Below the pieces are notes generated by a model that saw nothing but the letters and a program-made list of their open reading frames with translations, was not told the DNA's origin and ran no database searches. From Saccharina japonica (Eukaryota > Sar > Phaeophyceae > Laminariales > Laminariaceae): 64,000 nt of DNA. The stretch covers positions 387,289 to 451,288 of the forward strand of contig MEHQ01003819.1 in the NCBI GenBank assembly GCA_008828725.1, in the 5' to 3' direction. Of the stretch, positions 13,301 through 25,300 are shown one piece after another. Position 1 is the first letter of the stretch, and each line of letters starts with the position of its first letter. Position numbers and translations under genes: made by a program.

Positions 13301-16300
13301 ATAACACGCCACTCGCTGCGTGAGCTAGACACCCAGGGTACCGTTTTATTTTTGTTTTGGCGGTTACCAAAGCTGGTGGTCGTGTTAGATCATTTGTACG
13401 GGGTGGAGAACCTTTGCTCCGCACAAGGGGAGTTATCGTATCACGTAGTGTGTATTTGGTAAGGCATCCGCAAGGCAGTTACATAGTGCTCCCATTGCTG
13501 TCTCAGGATGTGGCCGCACCAGAAATTCAATAAACTCATTGAAGCTGTCGTCCATATGCAAGTCCGCCCCAGAGGCGGTTCTTAGCAGGATGCAGCTCAC
13601 CCTCCATGCGACTCGCCCAATACCTCACGGCGCTTCGCGCTTGGTGCAAGCAATGTCTGCCTGGTTGGTGAAAACAAAACGTGCTCCGTCCCGGCATTGT
13701 AGGGATGCGAGGGTCTATGGTCATACGACTACGGCCGTGCACGACATGAGTACACCCCCTCCCCTCCCCCCGTTCTGTCCGTTGGCCCATACACATCGGA
13801 GGGGGGGGTCGTACTAATTTGTTCTTTGCCTCAGCCATTTGAGCATTTACCACGCGCGCCCTTTTCGAGAAGAAGATACAAAGGGGGGGTCTGTAAAACG
13901 AAGTGATAAATAATGGAGACAAATGAAAAAAAAGTGTTTTCTTCTACTGTAAATCGTACTGCGACCACAAGAGCTCCGGGTTGTTTCCCGTTCTGGCCAC
14001 TTCGTTAGTGTGGGTGTCTTGAGCAACGACTGTTCCGCGCGACCTTGCGGTAATGTACATTTGGCAGCACCAAAAACACAAAATGATTTTTTCAAATGAA
14101 TACACTACTAGACACCTACAACAATACGAAACAGGAAATCTGGTCCAGGCTGGATCTCGTATTCGAGAGAGGGTTTATCCCCATTTATTTTTAAGGTTTC
14201 TTAGTGGAAACAATAGCTTTGTTATGGGGAGGGACACACATTTGAAAACATGAAACGGCCAAGACAAAAGACGATAAAATACATCTGCCACGTGCGAGTT
14301 CGAGCACACTGCTGTACGGGGTCAAAATTGAAAATATAATTGTCGCTGGAAAGCTGGAAACACTTACTCGGGACCACCAGGGGCAGGCAGCACGGTAACC
14401 CGAAGTTATCGGGGGCTTATCTGCAGGGGGGTAATAGGTCGTTCTCAGTTTGCTGTGGAGGCCCATTCTCGTGGCTTTCATATGTTTTGATAAATATCAG
14501 CCTTCCTTCTGTTATCGTGTTTCTGATTGGGTGTCCTGTTTTCCTCGTCCCATGTGTTGCATCTTCGCCCTTCTGTTAAATTTGCCTTTTTCGTCCTAAC
14601 TCAGATCCGGGGTCGCTAAGTAGGCCCTTGTCCTCCTTCCACCTTACGGTACCTGAATTTCATTTTTATCGCGGGAATATATCAGCACTTTCTTCTCTCG
14701 TCGGCTCGCGTCGAAATCCGGCTACCTACGCCACGAACGCGCTCTCAACAATTGGTTCCTTTCGTATTAGGTTTTTGCGAATAAAGTAAGATTTCCTCAA
14801 AGGGAGGATTCGAACTCGGGTCCCAATGCCGGTGGCTTTTAAAGCTAGCCACTGTAATCATAAATAGTAGAAAATAGACTACGGGGGGGTGATCTATTGT
14901 ATTATATTTGCCCTCGCACTATGAATAAATATCCCGTGCTTCGTACGTGGTATATATGTGTGAACTTCAGAAGACAGATAGGTATGGACACACAAAGGAC
15001 GTATGGTACGTATCAATCGTAGTACATTCAAATTTGTATGTACGAGCTGGTCTGGCCAAGAGCCTACCGCAGCAGTTAAATGGTTTTTCGCAGCTCAGTT
15101 TTGCGAAATGTTGTCTGGAATTTTGCATAGGGCCCGGTATGTGTATTTCCCATCGAGCCAAAGCGGCTCCAGAAAGAAAACAAATGAGGAGCTAAAATTA
15201 TGACCGTTTAAGTGAAACGCGAAGATATAAACCGATCGAAATTCACATGAAAAAACATTTTTTCTTTCTGGAGCCGCTTTGAAGGCCTAGACAAATGCGC
15301 TCCGAATCACGTGTCAAAATTTCAGGTCAAAAATAGTAAAACTGAGCTGCGAAAATTGGTTTTAGTGTCTCTCCTCGTAATATCTTGAATTTGTATTGAT
15401 ATATTGTGCGCGCCGTATCTCTTGATAGATAACGAATTAGACGAAGATGAGGATATCGATCGATCCCTTGTGCCCCAACGAATGTTCACACCGAAAATCA
15501 GCGTCATCCGCTTTCCATGTTTTTCTCGGTTTCGTATAGACTTTAGTATCGAGAAATGTCTGCATGTGACGCTAGTTTTTCAAAATGACTGTTCTCGACG
15601 ACATCAAATCGGATTCCAAAACTTAAAATGTCTGCAAATGCGCTACAAACTCCGCAACACGGTGGCCAAATTTAGAGTCAGAATATTCCCAAGTGATTGC
15701 AAAAACGTCGATCGAATAAAAATCGGTTTTATGGCCGGACCAGCTCGTAGTTATCCAGGTTTTGTATGTTGTACACCCAACGCCCAACGCCTGCAGCTGA
15801 TCCACCGGCCCGAGCCCTGAGGCGAGACCTGACTCGAATCCTATGCGAATCATGATCATTGCTAAGATGCCGTAGTAAGTATCATAGGTTTACTCGACAG
15901 GATGTTCTGTGCTTGGAAGTACTTGATTAATAATAAGTTGATTCAGCCGAATCGGCATGCTGTGGCTGTCGAAGACTATAGGTTGATCAAGTAGCTTTTA
16001 ATCCGTGTGTTGTACTAGACTATATTGTTAGTACTTGCTTTATTTCCCATTCATTTGCGTATATTTTGTTGGGATTTTTGTCTGTCTCACAGGCTGTGAC
16101 CATAGAATTTGTATATCTCTAGAACTGGGAATCCGGACAGACACTGGACGTACTGATGTAGTTGGCCTTGAAAAAAACGGGTTACATACCTTAGCCCAAT
16201 CGGAGCGCGTAAATATGACAGTTACCTTGGGAACATCCTTTTAATGTACGCTAATACTAATAACATACGCCTTAGCCCACCACAGCGTGTAACTACTCGT

Positions 16301-19300
16301 AGCTATAACGTAAGAAGATCCAACAACAATATACAATACAGTATGCAACTACGGAAGCAGAGATCGGTGAGCACGGCGAAGCTTTCGTCTCCGTCCGAAC
16401 TGGATTGTTTACACCAAAGCCATTAGTATGGTGATCCATTGGTACACGAACAAGAGAGAAGGCGGAGCCACACTTGCCACCACGCCATATTTTAATACAC
16501 AGGGGGCGGGTTGGAATTGCTGTGAGAAAGTTGAATTCTATAAATTACGTTCAGTTTTTGTGTTGCATGATTTTAGTACACCCTCTCTCTGGGACTAAAC
16601 AAAACAAGTGAGGTACGTCGTATCTATTTCGCTTTGTTTCCATGTACCGTTGGGGGGTCCCTATGACCTATCCCAACAGTCCTCAGCGCGGTCATATTTT
16701 TTGGTGTCTATAATGCGATTTTCTGAAGCGTTCGGAAAATTAAAGAATATGGCATTCTGAATATTTACCGGAAAATTATAGGATTTTCGATGCGACACAA
16801 GCTTACCTGGTAAAAAAGTGTCGCGAACGAAAGCCAGAGCGTCGTTGTTGGGCAATAGCGTAATGTGGATTGTTCTCGTGGTTCTATCGGTAAAAACAAT
16901 TATGGCACCTGACAAAACATATCTGGTGTTGTGGGGTTGTCAGGGCACGCTAGAACGGACACCCCTGTACTTATTTGTGTACGTATCATACGTATTGTGT
17001 TTGTACAGTCTGCGCATGCCTACGCAGCGTTGTAATGTGTTGATCCCCTGCTTTTGCCAGTTCGAGGCGAACGCGCGCTCTCTCTGGGTCCTCGCGTCTA
17101 ACGACGCAGGGCCTCGATTTTGCTGTGAAAGAACGGTCACGTCGAACCGACGCGTGCTACTGCGGTAGAGGTAGCACTTTTTGGCTGAATCGTTTTCTGA
17201 ACGATCGGGCTCCATACACCCAAATTCGTCCGACTCAATTGTTGTGACGAAATGTGTTTCAGAGAATACTTCGGTCATGAGATTTCCCATCCGGCAGCAC
17301 TTTTATTTTCCTCCAAAATCTTTTGTTCGGTGAGGTATGACGCTCTTTAGGTGACGAGCTCGGAAAAAACATGGGGTACCCCTATCGTAGCATGCGTCAA
17401 CCGCGGCCAATGCTGGACGCCGTTGGACACAACGAAGAACGTTTACATCGAGCACAAACTGAATCATACACACGCGGTGGTCGTACCCGGCGTGGGTTGC
17501 AAAGGGAGGTAAATACAGCATTGCACCAACTACTACTTGATAATGCTACGGACTGTAGGCACGTTGTTACTACTGTAAGGGTGATCGAGCGCGGGTCTTG
17601 TGTCAAGACAACACACACATGATGTGCGTATTATGTGTAGCCCCTATTAATCGTAGCGTGCTTCGATGAGAAGAGTCGACGAGGGAAGAAAGGGCGGAAG
17701 CCTTCTCGCGATGAAAATGCAAGGCACGAAGCGCAATGGGGGGGGGAGGGGGAGGGGGTACTTTGTGTGACCCCAGCTCTGAGTTACGACCAGGAAGGAG
17801 AGAGAAAGCAAGGGCGAACGAAATAAAAGGGATGGGAAATAAAAACAAAAATGTATCTGGTGCATTCGTCCGTTGATTTCACTTTTCATTGTCTTTGGGG
17901 TGACGGTGTGCGTTTGTTATGGTGTGCACTGCTGTCGTATTCGTATGGTCACCAGTGATACTACAGCACCGTGGAGGCATATTATACACCGTCTGCCCTA
18001 TCCCGCGATTGGGTGGCATCGGTTTCAGTACGCCAAAAGGTATTCGTGCCGAGCTAGCGGCTCCCCGAGGCATTACAGCTTTGTGGGAGCGTGGGGACTC
18101 GCGAGAAGTACTATTCGCCCGTTTGCTGTGGTGCAAAACGCCAAGCCTGGTGAATAGTTTAAGTAGATCCGAGTGAACCGACGGATGGTGGCTACACGAA
18201 GCCTCTTACGTTTGTGAGATGGGGGGTTCGAGCCCCCGTACGGAGATTGTTCTTCTCGAATAACACCAACAACTGTCGAGAGCGCCTATTTTAGAGTCGA
18301 CGAGGAAAGGGAGCGCTGGAACCTTGTCGCGATAGTATAGCAAGGCACGTACCGTAGTGGGAAGGGAGGAGAAGGGCCTACTGAGGTGACCCCGGAACTG
18401 AGTTACGACTACAGAAGGATAGTGAATGGGATTGAGATAAATAACGATACCCCCACGGAAACAACACACATGCAGGTGTCGGAGGCCGTAGACTCGCTGT
18501 TCAGGTGCAAAAAATGACATGTTTATGATTAATCCTGACCAAAAACACCGCCCGTAGCGTGTCCTTATTAGTTAGTTTCAAAGTATGTTACTATGTTCGG
18601 CTCAAACGGAGCAGGTATACTGTCTTTGAATGTTTCTCTTAAGATCGTGTGTACCCACAATATTGTGCCCGGGTTGTTTGAGAAAATCGTTGTCGTTTGT
18701 TGTTGCGTCTCTTAGTTTCATGCTGTACCCCTCCCTTCCCCCCCCGAGGGTCTGCGGTCATACGACTACGGCCATGCATGAAAAAGAAGTACAACCCCCC
18801 CCCCCCCCCCGTCAAAATGCATGCATGTCCCGCTTTCGACCCACGACACGTGCTGCGAAGGAAGTACTAATAGTCAGTTTGGTTGAGTTTGTTTCGCGAA
18901 TGGTCGGGCTTCATAACGCTAAACTCGTCGATCAATTACTTATCGGGTTGAAATATTAGTTCATGGTTTACTTAGGCCATGGGATTGATCATCGGACACT
19001 TATATATATTTATATATATTTATATCTTTATATTATGACGCGTGCTACGGTAGAGGGGGCACCTTTTGGCTGAATCGTTTTTTGAACGATCGAGCTCCTT
19101 AACCCAAATTCGTCGGACATTAATTTTTGCGACGACAAATGTATCAGAATATACTTCGGTCATGAGATTTCGCATCCAGCCGCACTTTTATTTTCCTCCA
19201 AATCATTTTTTTTGGTGAGGTATGACGCTCCCTAAATGAGGAGCTCAGAAACAACATGGTGCACCTTTATCGGTAGCATGCGCCTTATATCTATATATTT

Positions 19301-22300
19301 GATAGCACTTTGTTTTGCCCCGTTCAAAACCAGTTTTGTTTTAGGTGGGATATCAAGCGCCTCAAGTAACCACCCACCGAAACCAAAGCACACAAAACAC
19401 GTGGTTCACCTCTACGCTGGCATGCGTCACGTGAACCCTCTGGGGAATAAAGAGGCAACACAAGTTGACGTCAACACACCGCGATTTTACCTCGACGGTC
19501 ACACTACGTCATCATTTGACGGATGATGCAAGGACGCATGCTTCGATAATAGAGACGCACCATGTTTTTGCCTTCTAAGGGTGGTCACTTATCACTTGAG
19601 GAGCTCTGTACCTCACCGGGAAAACGTTTTTGCACGAAAATTAAAGCGCTGCCCGATGTCCAATCTCATGACCAACCTATGCTCGGAAACATATTGCAGA
19701 CGACGGTTGCTACGGTAGAGGTGGCACTTTTTGGCTGAATGTTTTCTGAACGATCGGGCACCTTAATCAAAATCCGTCGGACTTTAATTCTTGTGACGAA
19801 ATATGTTTCAGAATATACCTCTCGGTCATGACATTTCTCATTTGACAGCACTTTTGTTTTCCTCCAAAATTGTTTTAGTTTGGGTGAGGCGTGACGCTCC
19901 TTAAGCGAGGAGCTCAGAAAAAACATGGTGCACCTCTATCGTAGCATTCGTCCAAAACAAGACTGGAAGTCCGACGATTTGGGGTTAAGGAGCTCCGTGA
20001 TTCAGACCACGTTCAACCTCTATCGTAGCACGCGTCCAAGGTGGTGTCTGAGTTGCACTGGAAGAATTTCGTTTGGCACGGGAGTGCGGGGACATAATAG
20101 TGTACACCCGTATTTTGTGTTGGGGGCTCACGCTGTGCTCGTAGACGGTGGTGTGGTTGCTTTCGTCGCTATGTCGGGCCCCCAAAGCGGCTTCGTTTGG
20201 CACGGGAGTGCGGCGACATAATTAGTGTACCCGTATTTTGTGTTGGGGGCTCACGCTGTGCTCGTAGGCGGTGGTGTGGTTGCTTTCGTCGCTTTGTCGG
20301 GCCCCCAAAGCGGCCAACAAAACGTACAACACAACTTTCACTTTGTCATGCAAAGGCAATATTACTGCCAGGTTACTCGTATACTCGTATATACGCGTAT
20401 CGATTACTAATAGTTTCCGAGGTGCATCGTTGTTGTTGTTGTTGTCTTCACATTAAACTCGTTTCAGTTGCTAATCCCTATAGTCTGATCTAGGAAGATC
20501 ACGGCCCGTGGTCACAAAAGTGCTAGAGCCATCAGAGAATCCTAAAGAACACGTACACTTAGCAGGGAAAGGATACACAAGTCCGAAGAGGTACACCTAA
20601 AATCCCTACAGCATGTTATGCGTGTCCAAAACTGAACTACACGCCCGCAATCTCCATTCGACTACAGCAGCATCGTCCCCCCCCCCCCCCCCCCTCCCAC
20701 TCTTTACCAATGAATTTGCCGACTACAGCGTAACTACTGTCTGAAGTGCTGTCTGTACAAAAACACACGGTAGGCGTGGGAACAAGATGGAGCACGCAGC
20801 TGCTGTCTGAAGTGCTGCCAGAATGAATAATACCCTGCACATTGTCGGAAGGCAAATAATATATAACAAAGTAGGATTGTGATTTTTGTGCCCGGCGGCA
20901 TGTTTTCGCGCCTCGCCCTCCCGGCCGAGCTCGCCGGCGCCGGGCTCGGCCCGCGGGGGGCCGGCCGGGGAGCGCGCCCCCCGGGCCTCGCCCTCGGCCG
21001 CGGCCCGTGGCCCGCGCGGGGCGCTCACGAAGCCGAAAAAATAGAGTCGGTTTCCCGGGGTACCCCGTCCCAGTCGGCCGAGCCGAGCAGGGCGACGTGA
21101 AACCCGCCTCTGCGCAAAAGTTGCTACAAAAAATCTTCCTACTCGTGGAAAACGCCCCGCCCACGCCACAGTCTGCAGACTGCTGTGCCCTGTGAATAAC
21201 GAACAATCATGATTATTTCAGCCTGCGTGTCGACTGTTTAGCCGAACTTTGTTGAAGAGAGCATGCAGCAATAGCACACACTCACGCCACGAAGAGGGCA
21301 TCGATCGGACAACACATCGAGCACAATAAGTCGAATGTTTGCTCATGCAACAGCAGCTGCTGCAGCGTGACAGCGTCGGGGCATATCTGCCGTTGGGGAG
21401 CCGGGTGGACTGATGGGTGTATCATGACACGCTGCTGCATCGACGCGTCTGCATTGTTACGTACGCGTATCTCCCCGTAACACTCTGTCCGTACTTGCTG
21501 CTGTTGTTTTCGTACATAGCTTGGACTTTTCGAAATGCAGGCACGTTCAACAAGTACGATGCATATCTCGTACCCTTCGTACGTTCCAGGCCGTGAATCT
21601 GCAACGAGAGACAGCAGCAGCAGTACTCGTTGTTCTATGCTGCTGCTTGCTGCTGTGTGGTACCATAGGTTTACACAGGACACATGCCTGGCGTGCTGTT
21701 GCACTACAGATCTGTGTGCACGAAACGACCAACGCACGTATCTCTCAGCAGTCTTTCGTACGATGCTCGGATTTTCCCAGGACAACTCTGTTCGAAATAT
21801 AAGAACCGGTTGTATTCATGTTAGTATTCAAACGTTTTTTGCATTTGCTGCCAGAATGATATGGCCACATTGTGAACTTCGAGTCTCTCTTCTGACATGA
21901 TACCGGGTTTTCGTGGTATCTGATTTCTGTTATTGTTCTCTGTCAACTTTAACTTTTGGGTCAACGGCGAGTGCAGTCGTATGGTGGTGACGGGGGGAGG
22001 TATAGATGCTGCTGGCCCACCACGTGCCTGCCTCGAAACGAGCGATCTCCCCGCAAGCGTTTTTTGTTGTGTACCAATATCGTCGGAACGTTTTGTTTTT
22101 ATGTTACTATTGAAACGTTTGTAACAACAGCAGTAGTTCCGGACATATTGGTAGGTGTACCAGGTACCAGGTTTAGCTGGTGCCGAGTATAGCTGGTACG
22201 TGTCATACATCCTCCACGTCAGATACAACAACAACAGCAGGGGAAGTGTGGTGCTCTTAGTGTCGTCGTACTACATAATGATTCTGCTTCTTGCTCTCTG

Positions 22301-25300
22301 CCGCAGTGCAGCAGTATGGTGTTATGGGTGGGCCATCGTGATGCTGCTGCACCAATTTTGTGCGAAATGGACGATCTCCCCGCGAAACTGACCATGTACC
22401 ACTTTGTTCGGAAATGTAGGAATCATTCGGTATTTATGTCAATATCAAAACGGTCGTAACATTGCCGGACATATTGTTATATGTACAACATGAAACGTAT
22501 CCACTACTAGCATACCAGGTACGTAGTACGAACGTACACCCTCGATCACAGTATTATATCATACGTAGCAGGTATGACACAACAACAGCAGCGGCAGCGG
22601 CAGTAGGATCCTCGAAGTAGTATGCACGACTACAGAGAGTGTGGCTGTTTCCTCTTGCTGCTTGCTGCCGTAGTACTTTTGCACCGAACAGGCACTCGCG
22701 CGTGCACGCATTGTGTCGGATTACCCCCCCCCCTGTCTTGCTGCAATAAAACATTTTGCGCATTTCCCTTGGGGTATGGTTATGGCATATTTATTGGTTG
22801 TTCGATTGGTTTTCAGATTTTTGTCATCCCAGGCAACCAGAGTCGAAGCTGGATGTGTGTCTTCCCAGTTAACAGAGTCAAAACTGGATGTGGTTGGACA
22901 CGCACTAAAGCGACATCATGTACCATGTACGTGCACAAGTGGTATCAGCAAACGCACGTACGTGCGCACACGCTATGTATACAAACTCTACAACAAAATC
23001 ACAGCAGTGTTGCTGCTGCTTCGTGCTGCAAGTATTAATAGTGGGAAGACAAGTTGCGATTCCTGCTGTGTACTGTTGCTGTTACTATCTATTTGTGCGT
23101 GCACATATATATCGTATTCCAGGTATGTATGAATTTATATATTAAGTACGAACATACCCGAAGTAGGTCGTTTTTTCCCCTTATTAGGCGGTGAGGAAGG
23201 TACGTACATTGCTGTACGTAAGCACGTGCGTACGCGCATGCACGTACCAGGTACATTCACACCATACATGCTTACAACAACAAACAACAGCCGTACGAGT
23301 AGTAGAGTTGTACGAGTACTGCAGCTGCTAGCTGTACTGCTTTGCTGTACGCTACATTCAGCAATAATAGTGTGCTGCTGTTACTGCTGAACGTAAACTA
23401 TACTATGTCGCAGTAGCAATTAATTGTTGGTGCTGGCGCTTTCTGCAGGTACTATATAGTAGTGCTGCTTATGCTGCTGCTGGTTGCGCCACTGCTCGCT
23501 GCTACTACTGCTGTATACTGCTTGGTGTACATCATGTGATTGCGTCTTGCTGCCGTCTGCTATACGTATACGAGGAGGATAGGATGTTTGCTATGGTACA
23601 TAAAGCCATGCCCAACGCACGAAAAATGTCACGAAACGTGATAAACCATGTGACAATTTGGTCAATTCTGATATCTCTCACAGACCTTGAAAATAACAAG
23701 TTTTGACAAACTTGAGAAACGTTGACGTCGCGATTTGTGATAAACAAACTCCTTTATTTTTCATGTGGCATAACGCCAATTTGCTTACAAATTTAAACGC
23801 GCACGTTAGCTACAGCCGTTTTTTTACGGTTTCCACCGGCTGACGATTGGTCGTTTTTCCGCTGTAGCACGCCAGCTTGCGTCACCCCGCGGGGACCATC
23901 CCACTCCCGAAGGGGAGCCTTGCATGTATAGTTATGTTTGTGAAATTTTCGCACTTTTCGCAACTTTTCTCTCCGCGCGAGCGCTTTTCGGCAAAACGCT
24001 ACGTACCCCGACACGGGAGGCCCGGCCGGACACATTGGTCGAGGTTTGGGCTCGATCCGAGCTCTGTGGCTCGCGTGGCGGGCGCTCGAAGTTTTTTTTC
24101 CCGCGGGAGTGGATAAGCCGATTTCCCGGGTTTTCTGCATGAGGCCGGGTTTTATACGTACGTGCCAGTAAATAATATGGTTTTGTTTCACGTTTTTTGC
24201 CCTTTCGCGAGCTCGTCGTGAGCACAGGATAGCGCAGACATTGTACCAATATACCACAGGTAGACAACATAACATGCAGGGAGAACAACGTTATGATACA
24301 AGTCCGCAGCATAAGCACCAGCAGGTAACACCGTGAGTGTGTGACACGCCCATGTGCGATGTACTGCTGTAGCCAGCTGTGATGATCGGAGCCTGCAGTC
24401 CGTACTCCACCATCTACATTTATTTCTGCTCTGCTGTTGCTGTGTGAAAGATCCGAATTCACTCTGGACGAAATTATAAGGACCGATTTAATTGAGTTTT
24501 AGTATTTAAACTGATATTATTTTCCCGATTTGTTTTATGTTTCTTCCCTGAATCTCACCCCAGGATTCGACGATGAGAGACTTCAGACAACATCAGACAA
24601 TATGCAAATTTAGCAACACAAACAACGTGCAAGTAAATAATACGTAATGTCCTGTTGTTTGCCCGGATTTCACGAGCTAGTCATGAGCACACACAGGAGA
24701 GCGCAGACATATCGGTATACCACAGACAGGTAGAAACAGAACATGCAGAGAGCACAACGTTACTACTCTGCATAAGCACCAGCAGCAGGTAACACCGTGT
24801 CTGGGTGATACTCCCATCTGCGCTGTACTGCTGTGGCTAGCTGTGTTTATCGGAGCAAGCGGTCCGTAATCCACCATCTACCGTTCTGCTGTGCTGATAT
24901 GTGTGACTGACCCACTTTCACTTTCCCTGAAATGTAATGGTCGCTTTGATCACATAGGAGTACGTACCTTAACTGTTCATACGTACATATCTTTTTTGTG
25001 TTTCTTTCCTGAAGTCCATTTCAGAAATCTACAAGACATCAGACAATATGCAGCAAACACAAACGAGGTCACAGCCCCGTCTAGAAGCACAAGCAGCAGA
25101 CATTCCTGTGGCGGGTCCGCTGTGTACTGCTGTGGCTATTAGTGGTTGCTTCATCGGAGGCTTGCATCCGTCATCAGTAATCACCACCACACCCCTCTCT
25201 CTCTTCTGCGCTGTTGCCTGCTGCCTGCCTGTGCTTGCATGGTGTATGTGCGGCCTGTAGTGCATCTGGCGCAAGCCGCGACAAATAATACTGTACCAGT

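Noticed and set aside
20637..21206. 189- and 148-codon frames
   Set aside because: They follow the very GC-rich block, which lacks stop codons by composition; no domain is visible.
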